Origin: Manihot esculenta
Lineage: Eukaryota > Streptophyta > Magnoliopsida > Malpighiales > Euphorbiaceae
NCBI RefSeq assembly: GCF_001659605.2
Contig: NC_035176.2
Coordinates: forward strand, 32,916,716-32,980,715
Reading direction: 5' to 3'
DNA: 64,000 nucleotides
Positions 37,761 through 51,207 of this stretch are shown here, piece after piece. The notes beneath the pieces were generated by a model, which was given only the letters and a program-made list of their open reading frames with translations, ran no database searches and had not been told where the DNA came from. The first letter of the stretch is position 1, and each line of letters begins with the position of its first letter. A program made the translations under genes and the position numbers.

Positions 37761-40000
37761 ACGAAGATCATTTTTTATGGAAATGGAAAAAAGAAGTTAG
37801 TTTTAAAGAAGAGAAAAAGGAAAAGGCGAGAAACTTGCGTCCAAAATTGTATTTTTTTTTGTGATTTTAATTTTAAATAATTTTATATATTATAATTAAT
37901 AATGTATATGATTTATTAACTTTATAAAAGATTTATCCTTTATTGGATGGAAAAATTTATGGAAAGGAAAAAAATTGATTTCCTTAATTGCCCTTACTTG
38001 GATATCAAGCGATGTAAAAAGAAAAAAATATAATATTTATTCTTTATTTTAAATTTAAAAAAGAAAAATAAATGAAAAATATTAATTTCCTTAGTTGCAC
38101 TTGGTTTGAATATTGAATAAAAGAAAAAAAAAGATAAGAAAATATGAAAATTATATTTCTCAGATTTTTTTTTCATATTTAAGCTAAATCTCTAAAATGA
38201 TAGATAACAAATAAATAAGTGTTATTTATATTAAAATAATAAGTGAGTGGTATTTATATTAAAATAATAAATGAGTGTTATTTATATTAAAATATTTAAA
38301 GGCTCTTATTTTTTCTAAACACATCTTTTTATATCTCATTTGTATTAAGAAATAGTTACTTCTTATCTTTTATTTTTTTTAAATTCTTTATACAATTAAA
38401 TATTTTAATAAAATTTCAAAAAAAAATATATAAATCCAATAGTTAAAATATTTTTATTTAAAATATAGCTTAAAATTTTATGCAAATTTAGCTATTTATT
38501 TATTAAATATATTCAAATAGCAAATATTACCGTATAAAATTTTGAAATTCATTGCTTTTTAAGTCTGAATAATCTCATATTTGTATTTATTAATTTCAAC
38601 TATCCTGATGTAATTTGACAAAATTAAATATTTAAAAAAAATCTTCCATGGTTGGTATTTTAAAGAGATGACAAAGGAGAAAAATAAGTAAATTTTCAAA
38701 TGGGTCCTCTTTGTTTGGTGGCCGGCGGGATGTTTTGGTCTTCGGGTATTTCCGTCGTTTGAAATCGTGTTACTAAGTTGAGGGGCTAATAATCATAATG
38801 AGTTTTGTTGTTGTTTTTTTTTTGGGTGGTGACCTATCTGTTAAGAAATTTAACATTTAATTGATGTTTTGGGTTTTTTAGATAATTACTTGAGAATAGA
38901 TGAAGTATTTTCGATATCAATCTGACTAAATTAATAGAATAAATTTAGTAGTTATAATCATATTTTGAATAAGTTTAAATTTAAAAATAATATATGTTAT
39001 AATTCGAATGAAATTTAATTTTTATTTATAGTGTACTGATTATCCGAATTTATTTATATAAATAATTAATTTAATATATATATTTTATAATAATATTTAT
39101 AATTTTTTTATATATATATTTTTAAATAAAATTTAAATATTTTTATAAATATTAAATTTTTTAAACTAAAAATTATTAATGAAAAATATTTTTTATATAA
39201 ATTATTAATTAAAATATATAAAATTACATAAATTTGAGTTTTGTTTAAATAATAATAATTAAATTTGAAATAAATTTAAATAATTTAAATTAATTTTTAA
39301 TCAAATTAAAAATGAATTGGATATTTCTGATATAAATTGAAATGACATTCAAAAATTTAAATTTTTTTAGATATTCTATGAGTTTATAGCCTTAATTTCT
39401 TCTGTTGATTTTGTTTCGAGTTATGTTTAGGATGTTTTACATGCCTATTTTATATGCTTTAGATGGGAGGCTCTGTGAATTTTATGGCTTAGTGGTTTGC
39501 CCACTGTCTGTTGATCGACCTATTATTATATTGGTTGATGTGATAAACGGTGATAGCGGTTATCCATGACTTGGCTTTTCGACCGTTTCTTTTGCATGAC
39601 ACCTAGGTTCAATATCGGTTTAAATTGATTGAGTACGTTAGGTTTAAATTTTAAGTTTGTATTTTGTTCTCTCTTTGTCAACAGTATCTTTTAATGTAAT
39701 TATAGTTTTATAATAAGAAAGTAAAATTTTAAATTATAAAATAAAATTCTTTTTTAATCGTAATTAAAAAAGAAAGGATGGAGCAGAGCAAGAGGGCAGG
39801 GAGGAGGATTGAAAAAGGAAGCGGTCCAAAGAAAAGAGCCCAGGTGGTCCCGAGAGAAGCCTGAAAATCCAAAGTCGGACATGAACCCAAAATTAAACCC
39901 GAATTGACGAGCCGACGGAATCCGAGACAAGGCCTCACTGGATTGTCCTTTAAAGCTCGCAAAATAAATTACCTGCGAAAAAGTAGAAAAATTATTTTCC
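37760..40000. other. Intergenic spacer before the PDS5C-like gene
   Basis: This is mainly A/T-rich. About 38210-38293 contains three imperfect copies of a roughly 28-bp unit (GTGTTATTTATATTAAAATA and variants). A GC-richer patch at 39770-39970 has overlapping minus-strand frames rich in Ser, Phe and Leu but no domain. Confidence 0.5.
38210..38293. repeat. About 28-bp unit, three imperfect tandem copies
   Basis: The core TATTTATATTAAAATAATAA recurs three times with GTGAGTG/ATGAGTG linkers. Confidence 0.75.
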
Positions 40001-40001
40001 A

Positions 40002-40011
40002 TATATAAATA
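40002..40011 (+). promoter_or_regulatory. TATA box of the PDS5C-like gene
   Basis: TATATAAATA lies about 300 bp before the ATG. It is followed by a CT-rich leader. Confidence 0.5.
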
Positions 40012-40111
40012 ATTGCTTTTGCTGATTTAAGTATTGTTTTTAAATTTTCTCTTCAAAATTTGCATAAAAAAACGGACGCTCAAAACTCTCCTCTCCTCTT
40101 TCTCTCAAATA

Positions 40112-40120
40112 AAACCCTAA
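40112..40120 (+). promoter_or_regulatory. telo-box (AAACCCTAA) in the PDS5C-like leader
   Basis: AAACCCTAA follows a CT-rich stretch. In plants this motif is common near the transcription start of genes active in dividing cells, which suits a cohesin factor. Confidence 0.45.
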
Positions 40121-40301
40121 GGACTCTTAAATCCCCAAATCTCTATATCCAAATCTTGTTTATATCTTCTTGATTCGTCCTTTTTAGGTGGATTTGGAGG
40201 GCTTCAATGTTGTGAGATTCAAGCCTGAGTCTCAGATTTCCAAGGATCTGTAGATATAAGTTATTCTATCTTTATATATTTGGACACAAAAACCATAGAC
40301 A

Positions 40302-43300
40302 ATGGCGTCGTCGGATAAAGAGCTCGAACAACAGCTTATGGAAGCTGGGATTAAGCTTGTTAATCCCCCTTCTTCGGTTGATGAACTTCTACCTCTTCTA
40401 GACGTAAGCCCTAAATTTTGTTCTTTTTATTAATAAACGTGTTTGTTTATGCACTTTATTTTGCTTTTTTTAACGTAATTTGATGAGTTCCTGCTTTTGC
40501 ATTCTGTATGCATTTTTTTTTTATTTGAGATTTTCGTCTTCTTTTTTCTTTTCTTTTTTTCTTCCAGTTGTTTCTTTGATGTTCGTGTATTTATACTGTT
40601 GGTGTTATCAAGCTATGTTACACGCATAGAATACTACTAGAGCTGTATAAAAATGAAGTGCTGGTATAAATGTAGCCTGAATTGGTGTGAGTTATAGGTT
40701 GTGGAACTGAATAATTCACTAGTAGTATACTTCTTTGATGTTCGTGTATTTATACTGCTGGTGTTATCAAGCTATGCTACTCTTATAGAATACTACTAGA
40801 GCCGTATAAAAATGAAGTGCTGGTATAAATGGAGCCTGAATTGGTGTGAGTTAGAGGTGGTGGAACTGAATAATTCACTAGTAGTATACTGCTCACAGAT
40901 TAGCGTTTTTAATTTTTTGATGGGAATAGTATGTGTGTGCAGTAATGAAAAATGGGGAACCTGTGAAACTATATGGTTGCTTATAGTGTTCTTGATGGGA
41001 AGTAATGAAGCTAGATAGTTCATGTAGCATGCATACAAGTATATACCATATAGCTTGCATATGTGTGTTCGCGCTCAATTTTAAATAAAAATGTGCGCCG
41101 GTTTTTTCTGCACTTAATGGAGCAATAAATTGGTTTTGGCATTAAAAACAAGCCCATATTAGCAATTAAGTTTCTGCAGATCTTTGGGAGTCATGTGATT
41201 AAAGTCATTCCTTTTTTTCGAGGATTTAATTGAAGCACAAATGACACTTTCCTGTCATTCATTATAAATGGGAAACACAGGATCATTGAAAATGTGAGTG
41301 TTGGCTAATATCTTGAACTTCATTTATTACTCTACATGGTAAACGACAGCCACAGACGGAGAAATGAAACATTCTAAGACCGTATCCTCTATGTTGGTCC
41401 AGGTGGATATTTTGGAGAGAGAAAAATTAAGCCGGTTTCTATTATTTTGTCTCTTTTCGAAAAGGGTGATTATATTGATCAAGCATTTTTCCTTTCCATA
41501 CCCATCTAATCTGATACATTAGCATCGATTCATTTATAAATCATCCTGTAAGTGTGTCTCAATCTCCCCTTCCATAGAGCAGGTTTAGTATTTTTTTTAT
41601 TAATTTTTAACGATTTCAAGTTGTATTAATTTTATTGAATCTTAAATAATATTTATATTATACTAAAAGAAGTACCATATAAATTAAATTTTAATTTTTG
41701 CAAATATACCATATTAAAAAAAAGTATACCATATAAATAAAACTCATATATCAAACAAATATAATTGAGGCACTGCAAATTAAATCGGCGTATTAACTAA
41801 ACCTACACCCTACTTTATATTTCATCGGCGTATCGAAGTAGGCGTACTCATGCCATGATATGAGAGTATCACATTCCGGTTAACTAGGAATTGTCATTAA
41901 AAGCATTAAAAGCACTGTTTTTGTCCACTGCAATTATCCGTTTTAGGTTTGTTGATGCCAAAGTTTGTTTTGCAATGTTTTCTTGATTCACTGAAGTTGA
42001 TTACAACATCAATGTTGCCTGTTATTTTCTATTAGTTTCTTGTGCTTCTAATTTTTTTATTAGGTAAGGTTAAACAATGGACTAATTGATATCAGTACTT
42101 TGTGATAGACCAACACTCGAGTTTCAAAATTTGGATAATGATAAAAAGCCCGTGCACTCCATATCAGTTTCTATTGAGATTTTTGTATAATAGGTTCCCA
42201 TTCATCATGGTTAAATTTAGTGTCTAGGAAGGGTAGAATTTATTGAACATGCTGGTGTGTCTAAAATCTAAACGTATCTGCTTTAAGTAGATAATATATT
42301 TGTTTAACCCTGTGACTTCTTTCACGCCGGATCCTGTATGATTGTAGCAAGTCGAGAATTGTTTATCAAAAGTGGAACAGTCCCCTTCAAAGTCAATGCA
42401 AATTGCACTGGCCCCATCTCTGAATTCATTGGTTGCGCGGCAACTTTTTAGGCATTCAGATGTTGATGTGAAAGTAGCAGTTGCCTCTTGCATTAGTGAA
42501 ATAACCAGAATAACTGCTCCAGATGCTCCTTATGAGGATTATCAGATGAAGGTAACTGGGAGTTTGTGGTCTTCATATCTTAGAACTTTTACAGATTAAA
42601 GGGCCATTTGCTTTTGCACTTGTTTCGACCATCCGATTTCTTTTTCTTACTGTCTTCATTTATGAGTATGCAGGATGTCTTTCAGTTAATTGTATCATCA
42701 TTTCAAAATCTGGATGACATGTCTAGTCAATCATATGTTAAAAGGACTTCGATTCTTGAAACTGTTGCAAAAGTTCGGTCATGTGTGGTGATGTTGGATT
42801 TGGAGTGTGACGCTCTGATAATTGAAATGTTCCAGCATTTCCTTAATGCTATAAGGTATGAACTAAATATCTTTAGTGAGTCTGTCAGACTGTCACATTG
42901 GTTTTATCATTGCGGACTTTGAAGTTCATCCTGAGATTATGTTTTCCACAAAGGCGGCTATACTAGTTTCTTCTTTCCTTGTCTTAAACATAGGTGGTTT
43001 TAACATTTGGTATAATTATTCATGCACATGTTGAAATGTTTGTTTTTGTATTATGCATATAGAAATGTCAATGAGGTAGAAGGTTTGGACCCTGGAATTC
43101 ATTCTATGATGTAAAACTCAGATTTCTAAAATGCATGTTAGTTTGTGTGTCATACTATATTACTGTAGAAAAATTTTACTCAACATGGTACCATGATTGC
43201 AATACCTGGGAGGTAAACACCCATACAGAGTAGTTTCATCAGCACATTTATACTATCTCGTCCTTTGATACTAGGTTTGAATGACTATTCATTGCACTGT

Positions 43301-46300
43301 GGGTGTGATAAAATATTATGCACTGACTCTTACCTCCCCACCCCCCCATCCCCAACAAAAAAAAAAGGGATGATCACCCAGAGAATGTTTTTTCATCCAT
43401 GGAGACCATTATGATCCTTGTCTTAGAAGAAAGTGAAGAAATCTCTCCAGAACTTCTTTCTCCTCTTCTAGCCAGTGTGAAAAGGGGCAATGAGGTCAGC
43501 ATAATTTCTATAATTATTTTGTCTTCTTTATTTTTTATGTTCTCTTTTTTATTTTCTTTCTGTTAGTTGCTAATTGCCTTCTCTATTTTTTAGGAAGTTC
43601 TACCTGTTGCTCGTAAATTAGGAGAAAAAGTACTTGAAAGTTGTGCTAACAAAGTTAAGCCTTACTTGCAACATGCTGTTAAATCTTTGGATATTTCTTT
43701 AGATGATTACAGTGAAATAGTTGCCTCTATATGCCAATCCGGCACTGTTGAACAAAATGATGCTCATGCTGCTGATGAAAATAAAGTAAGCTTCTGATAC
43801 TTTTGAAGATAACACTGTGTTGTCTTGTATTGTAATGGTTTTAGTAAATATACATCCAGCTGCATAATTCTATTTTCTTGACACGAGTTGATTGATGGAG
43901 GTCTAGAACATCTTTTATTCTTTTTTATGAATTCACTGATAGGATATTTTATTTGACATGTTGATTATGGGACGATGAACTCTTAGTGGATAATAATCTA
44001 TTTTAAAGTAACCTTCTACAGAGACTTCAATGTTTGAATAAACATCCAATCTGCTTTTCGATTTTTTGCCTATATCAAATGTTGGCATATGCTTCTTGTC
44101 CTTGGAATGGAGTTCCGTCTCATATATTGATTTGTACTCCTAGCTTGTAGTCTAGTGGCTTGTTTCTCTAGCATGCAACTCATCCCAAATCTTTGGCCAC
44201 AGTACTTTGATGAGAATTAGACAAGGAAGTTTTCTTATTTGTCATTGTATTTGATATTTAAGCAGTTCATGGAAGGCATCTATTACAGTTACTTGAGGCT
44301 TGCATGTTGTTGGAACTGTTTTGTAAAGTACTCATTGTTTGTGTAGGCTTTTGTGTGCTGGTCTGGCTGTTCATCTTGCTTCTCAAATCCCGATGTTGTT
44401 GAGATCTGTTAGCTTAGCTTTGTTAAATTTCTGCAGGTTGAAGAAAGCAATCCAGCTGGAGAATCATTGGATGAGGTTGCCCAAGCATAACACTTATCAT
44501 TGTCAATTTTGTATTTTTTGTTTTTGCATTTATTTTTCTAATTTATATCTTTTCAGGCTGATAAAGATATGGCAGCTGAAGGAGGTTCTCCTAAACAAGC
44601 TGATCCTGTAAATGACAAAACTCCTAAATCAATTGTGAGTAATGGTGTTGCCCAGACTGGTGAAGAAGACACTCTGGTAGATTCATGTTGCTTAAAGAAG
44701 CAAGATGATGGTAATCATGCTGATCAGTCAAAAAGTATTGACATGTCAAGCAATGCTAAGACTGATATTTTGGATACTGAGAAGGCAGTTACAGAGCAAA
44801 GCAAGCCGGCACACCCAACAAAAAAGAGAGGGAGGAAACTCAGTTCATCAACAAAGTTGACAGAACCATCTGAAAGTACTCGTATTGATGCTGAGAAAGG
44901 AGCAGAGAAACTACTGGATGATGAAGCTCACAGCAAAGATGTTCCAGTTTCACCTCGCAAGGAGCCATTTGCTGAGGCAGCTGTGTCTTCTGAAAATAAA
45001 AAAGAGGCTGGTAGTAGTCGGCCTTCCTTCCCCAAGGCAGTAGAGGGCAAGTGCATGACTGCTGCTTCTCCATCTGGAAGTGGGAGTCTTCTCGATGAAA
45101 GTCTTTCCAAGAAGGCTGCACGATCAAAGAAGAAAGAGATCTTGATCAAAGAGTCTGAACCATCTGTTGATGATGTTCCCAAAAAGGTCCTTGAAGGAGA
45201 AGGAGCTAGTGATTTAGAAGCAAAACCAAAAAAGCGATCAGCAAGAAAGGTCCATGCTAGGGTTTCCTGTGAGGAAAAGACACCAATCGCGACAGATGCA
45301 TCCAATAGGGGAAGCGGCACTACAAGTGAATCAGAGACAAAACAACTGAAGCAGTCTTCGAAGAAGGTGGACTCAAGCAGCAAAAATGGTGATGAATCCT
45401 CTTTAAACCATTCTCAGGATAAGAAACATCGCAATCGTGGAAAATCTACTTCAGAAAAGAATGTGACCAAAAGTTCAACTAAAGATGATGACATGGTGTT
45501 CTTTTTGCCCTCGCCCTTCAATTATGACTTTCAGTTTTGTTAAATGCTATGAATTTGTCAATATACAAGTTAATTAATACTATTGTTGCTATTCAATTTT
45601 TTTAGGAAAAGTTCTCTTCACCGAAGTTGGTTACAAAATTAGCAAAAGATGAGCATCAAATGGAGGAGACACCCAAGGTCAACAGCAAGAGAAAGTGTGC
45701 CTCAGGCAGTGAAAAGGTATATGCATTTGAAAACCTGTGTCATTTGTTACTTGTGGATTATCACTTATGTTCGATCTATCACGGAAGAAGCATCAATGGT
45801 GATGCCATGGCCTTATTTTGCTCTTTGCAAAACTTTCCTCCTGCATACAGTTGAGGATCATGTGTAAACCCCACAGTTCTCCCCCTCCCCCCCCCCAAAA
45901 AAAAAAAAAGGGAGCAAGTAAATAAAGAAAAGAAAGAACGAGCCTTAGAAACCTGACATTTGCTGTTAATGTGATGCATGATTGTATTATGAGACATCTT
46001 TATATTGGTCTCATGTCTGTTTTACCTCACTTGCTGTGTCAGGCATCTGGCACTAGAGAATATGATGCCAGTCTGGTTAACTTGAGGGTTAAAGTTTGGT
46101 GGCCAAGAGATCACGCGTGAGTTGACTTTTTCTCTTTCCTTTTTCTCTAAGCAATTTCTTTCCCTGATGCTCGAACTACTGTTGAGCATTGTTGTGAATG
46201 CATGTGTTCATATGGATGAGTAAGCAAGTGTGATATTATTATCAAGTTTGGCCTATTCTCTTCAGACTTGATATTGGTTTCAAGATCAACCAACTCTCTG

Positions 46301-48025
46301 GTTTCATGCCCATATTTTGGTGTGGATGGTACTTTTTTGCTCTACTTGAGTAATTGTTTTCCATACCCTGGTATTAAGCGAAGTCAATGGTCCTCTCCAC
46401 CACTCTCTCAGTCATTTATAATATTTGGTGCTCGTGGTCCTTTTCTTGCTCTGTTTATGTTCTCGTGGATCCTTTGCAGTATATTGATATCCTTGTATGC
46501 TCGTTATATGATTTTGCAGATTTTATGAAGGTGTAATACGTTCTTATGATCCTGTTAAAAAGAAACATGAGGTGAAGTCATCAATTTCAAATTCCTGGTT
46601 TCCATTTTGTTCTTAACTGGGTTTTATTTTGTTCCTGCTTTATTTTGGTTGTCATCTTTCAAAAGGATGATTTCTGTTTCATGTGATATGCACATACATG
46701 TTTATCTAATCTAATTTTCATGTGTACTTGAGTATATACAAACAACACTACTTTCATTTGTGTATATACACAGACACGCACCTCCATGATGGAGTCGATT
46801 TAAGTGCACACTTGTACGTATATATGTACAACTGACTATATATTCATTTATGTAGGTTGCCTATGATGATGGGGATACAGAAATATTAAATCTTAAGAGG
46901 CAGAAGTGGGAAATTATTAGGGATGAATCTGCACCAGATGAGGTAAGTCGCTAACTACCTGACTATTGTACTACTGAATTTTTTAGGTTGTGTGCTTATA
47001 TATGTATATTTTTTTGACAGGGAGAAGCATCTGATCCCAAGAGTCCAGATATTCCATCTGAAATGTTTGTATTCATTGTTTATATTAGCTTTTTGGTTGT
47101 GCTATCATTTGATTTGGTATTTTGCTTTCCCAACCACGTGGTCATGTGACGGGAAGGAAACACTTAGTTTAGAGAATGTCTAGGGTAGTTCTTGTGTCGG
47201 TGGTATTCATAATTTCATATACTGTGTCATATTCGATTAGTGTCCTCAAGGCTGAGCCATGCACTTTTGTGGCTTCCTGCTCTGGTTTGATCTTTAAGTA
47301 CAATTAGCATTTACTTGTTTAATGATTTTAACCAGGCGCTCAAAGAAGAAAATGAAACCAAATACTGATCAGTCTGCAAAGCAAGAAAAGGTGGATGCTT
47401 CTCCATTGAGGTGAGTACTTTTTAATATGATCTATTGTCAATGTTTTTAGACTTGGATATCTGACAGCTGTTGTACTCTTTTGGTAGGGATGGAGGAGGT
47501 TCCTCCAGCAAATCCAAGAGTGCAGCAACAAAAACTGTACGAAAATCGAAGAAAGTGAGTAAAATGGATGGCAAATCTATGGATGATTCAGAAACAGTTA
47601 AAAAGGCTGAGGATGAAATTGCTGGCAAAAGTAAGGATAATACCAATAAGAGTGGAACTAAATCTACTGATGTTACTTTAAAAACAGCCAGCAAATCAAA
47701 AAATGATGACATCGCACCATCAAAGACTGGCAAGTCCAAGGAGGAAGAGACGACACCCATAACCTCCAAGTCCAAGCAAGAAACAGTGAAAACTGGCAAA
47801 TCCAAGCAAGACGCCAAGGACAAATCTCCAAGGAGTGGCGGCAAATCTAGTGCTAATGGTATTGGAAAGTTGAAATCTGGTTCGTCGAAGGTGAAAGCAA
47901 TTGAGGGTAAGGAGAAACCAACAGATTCTGGAAAACCACAAGAAAGCATGAAAGGGAAATCTCTAAGCTCATCCAAAGGACAGGAAATTGGGGGAAGGAG
48001 TGGAAAGAAGAGGAGAAGAGTCTAA
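40302..48025 (+). CDS. PDS5C: Sister chromatid cohesion protein PDS5 homolog C-like
   Basis: I trace 14 coding exons: 40302-40403, 42348-42551, 42674-42855, 43368-43494, 43594-43785, 44437-44475, 44557-45495, 45606-45716, 46043-46116, 46520-46571, 46856-46942, 47021-47064, 47336-47410 and 47488-48025. All are in phase and give about 921 aa. Residues 1 to about 265 form the HEAT-like PDS5 N-terminal part (DVDVKVAVASCISEITRITA, LLSPLLASVKRG). Exon 7 encodes a long Ser/Lys/Glu-rich disordered region. Exons 9-11 encode a Tudor-like module (VKVWWPRDHAFYEGVI, VAYDDGDTEIL). The tail is Lys-rich, with repeated GKSK/SKSK motifs and a KKRRRV end that probably serves as a nuclear signal. PDS5 proteins bind cohesin and tune its loading and release; plant PDS5C types act in DNA repair and chromatin organisation. 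Exon 4 uses a weak A-rich acceptor, and intron 12 begins GTTTGT. Confidence 0.93.
40572..40889 (+). repeat. 159-bp tandem duplication in intron 1 of the PDS5C-like gene
   Basis: Units 40572-40730 and 40731-40889 both begin TTCTTTGATGTTCGTGTATT and end CACTAGTAGTATAC. They differ at several single bases, so this copy is older than the 68-bp one at 17.3 kb. Confidence 0.95.
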
Positions 48026-48429
48026 ACTTGAACTCTTACAGTCGTCTATCATAAACTGCTACATAGGCCTTCTGTTGCAGCTTGGCTTGATTGATGTCTG
48101 AGCGCGACATTCACTCAGTAAGCCATTGTATGTGTAATTGGTGTCATCTTTTGACATAAAATTGCAAGGTTGGAGCAAGCGTGGCTGTCTGAAACACAGT
48201 TCTAGTCTTAGTTTATAGTGGTGTAGGGTTAGTTTTTTCATTTTTACCATTGTTTCTAGATCGAATTTCATGTTATTTGGGAGTCGCAGTAGAATACATT
48301 GGGTTAGCTTTGTTAAATAGATGCTTTTTATGGATAGATAACGTCAGATCGTCGTAATCTTGCTGTCAGCAGTGTTTTCTGCAGGAATTCCCTTATCTAG
48401 CCTTCAAATTAGTGTTCTTGCTTTTTCTG

Positions 48430-48464
<35 letters not shown>

Positions 48465-48720
48465 GTGTATATGAAAAAAAATATCCTATATGAATCTTTC
48501 TGCAAATTTCTGTAGGGGTAAATGTGTATATGGTTCGAAACTCAAATTAGGTCTAAAAAGGTCAAATTTAGAATCAAAATGTTTGGTTATGGTTTAAAAC
48601 TAATGTTCCTTCAAAAAGTTGACTAATAAAATCGGATTCAATCAAGACTTGTGTTAAAATCTTTTAAGTCTGGCTGTGGATTTGAAATCGGAATTATCAG
48701 TCCAATTCCGATTCAGAAAC
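48026..48720. other. 3' UTR and flank of the PDS5C-like gene with poly(T) tract
   Basis: About 300 bp of likely 3' UTR lie here. They are followed by a 28-T homopolymer at 48430-48457 and a patch with AATCGGAATT/CCAATTCCGATT inverted motifs. No gene is seen. Confidence 0.5.
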
Positions 48721-48749
48721 GGACCGTAATTGGGTGTACTAGCGGAGAT

Positions 48750-48973
48750 GATGTTTTTGGCCGTGTATGGAATTGGTAAAAGTCCTAGCACTAGCAGTGA
48801 TTTTTGGATGTAGCACTAGCAGTGATGACATCGCAGCACAGCTGCACAAGTTGTTAACGGTGATCCAAAACATTAGTCAATTAGTTAACCAGAATGAGAT
48901 AACTGCTCTATTGGTGAACATAAATGATAATTTCATTCATATAACAGAAGAGTTAAAAAGAGGGAGATCATAG
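48750..48973 (+). pseudogene. Small coding-like frame with a 25-bp frameshifting duplication
   Basis: The frame from 48767 reads on as DDIAAQLHKLLTVIQNISQL, then VNQNEITALLVNINDN, and ends in EELKRGRS. It is helical and not low in complexity. A 25-bp duplication places TAGCACTAGCAGTGAT at both 48786 and 48811. Without it, an upstream ATG at 48750 (MMFLAVYGIGKS) would be in frame with the rest. As it stands, that ATG hits a stop after 21 codons. It may be a broken small gene, or it may use the internal ATG. I recall a small unknown gene (At4g31875) beside Arabidopsis PDS5C, so it could be its remnant, but I cannot confirm similarity. Confidence 0.4.
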
Positions 48974-48999
48974 GCTCAGAAGAAGAAGGGACAGCTGAT

Positions 49000-51176
49000 A
49001 AGCTTAGACGCAAGATTTTCCCCAGGTCAAAGCAGACGCAACTATGATGAAAGCCCATCTCTTTTTCCCAACGTTTCCTTCTACCAAATTTAGCCAAGTT
49101 TTTTGATATCCATCGCCAGAAATTCCTTCACTCGCATAAATTCAGAGGCACCAAATATACAACTTAATAATTTTTGTCATCATAGGCTTTATCTATTTTA
49201 TGGAAAACACTTAATTCTTTTATTGTAATAATACTTAAGAAAAAAATTGAAAAAAAAAAAAAAAAAGGAGAATTTATGATCAGTTGTAATGGAGGTTTAA
49301 GAAAACTGTTCAGTGAAAGGGTCAATATCTCTGTTAGGTTAGCCTTTGAAATTATATTCATATCATTAACAACACATGAAAATAACAATTTATAAATAGG
49401 TGGTTGATTAATATTTGTAAGCTAAACTGCTTAATCAATGGCGATGATTCATTGAAAGCAGTTTACGCAAGATTCCACTATCCTTTATCCATAAAATATC
49501 ATTATACTAAGGATATTATAAAGAATTAATATCAAGAGTAAGTAAATCTCTCAAAAATAATAATTCTAGAATTCAAATTTCTAATCTTACTGATAATTGT
49601 TTTATATAAATATATAACACTATAAGTATTATTAAATTTATTCTTATAAATAAAATTTACATTGTTTCACTGCGCAAATAGAGATAATATCTTACCCACA
49701 ATTTAAAAAAAGAAAGAAAAGGAAGTCTTCATTTCAAGAATCCAACAAAGCAAAATTCTGACAAGTAAGGTTGTCTTGTTTCGTTGAATTTTATGTTGTT
49801 GGATTGACTTTAAACCCTCCACACATTTTTTTTTTAATGAAAAAAAAAACCCACAAACAAATTGACTTGGTACCAAAAAAAACCACAAAACTTAGTGTGT
49901 AGAAAGAGAGATTGTTGATGAAGAAAGTTGTGGTGGATTTGTTTAATAGAATAATGGGAGATGACTTTCCTTTTGACCTATTTCAGTCTATTATTTTTAT
50001 TAGTGCGTCAACTTGTGTCTTGTCCACTACTCTCTTCTTCCTTTTTATTTATTTTTTTATTATTTATATATATAAAAATATAAAATAAGTGATTTTTTTG
50101 TTCTCCCAACATCACCATTTCTCCTTTCGTTTTAGTAATGATAGGATGGTTCCAACTTGTGTGATTATGGATTGGACCCAATCCCCACATCTTGTCCCCC
50201 GCTTTTGGGTACCCTCTCCCTCAACACCATTAGTGGCTTCTTTTTTTCTTTTAACTTGTTCAAACTCCCATATTTTCCAATGATTTTCATTTTCTTCCCC
50301 ACTTTTATTAAACCCTAATGTTGGGAGTTAAAATATACTGAATTAAATATAATTACTAATTAATAAAAAGTAATTTAGCTTGAGAAGATGAGACCTAGTT
50401 GTGTTGTGTGTTTCAAAATTTAAATGATGAGATGATGATACCCATTTTTCTTGAAATTTGATTCTATTCAAACTTTGCAGCTTATGCTTATGGTGGAACA
50501 GAATGAATCACCACTCAAATTCACAATTCTGATTGCAAAAATAATATCCACAACTCATCATTTTTCCTGTTTTTATTTATCCCAATTGACTATTAGAAAT
50601 GTAATTTTATTAACAATTAATATATCCCTTTATTCTTATTTTACAATTTAATTTAATTATATAATTTATGCTAATTTATATGATCTTTTATTATCAAAAG
50701 GATGAATAGTTTAATATTTCTCTTTGATTAATGATTTAATTTTTATAGATAAAATAAATATTCGCTATTTAATTTTTATAAATAAAATAAATATTTATTA
50801 TGAGTATTTTATTATTTAATAGATTATTTTTTTATGATTAAAATTTAATTTTATTTGAATAAGTATAATAAAATAAAATATTTAAAAAAATAAAATTTGA
50901 AAAAAAAAATCAATAAAGAGTATAGAGTAGAGACAATCTCATTAATTGTTATTAACTATTACCATCAATGCCTTCATATCAATTTCAATATCATTGCTTT
51001 GTTATTATGGCTGTCCTTACCAAAATTATTTCAGCCATACAATTATGACCTACGTCCACAAGATTCATCCGTATTCCGTTTCAATACAGGAGCGGATGGA
51101 TGGAATCAAATTAATTTAAAATTTTAATTTAATTTGATTTTAATTTAATTTTAATAAAAAAATTAATAAATTAAAT

Positions 51177-51207
<31 letters not shown>

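Noticed and set aside
39729..40002. Overlapping minus-strand frames upstream of the PDS5C-like gene
   Set aside because: They are biased in composition, contain no domain and probably fall in the promoter region.
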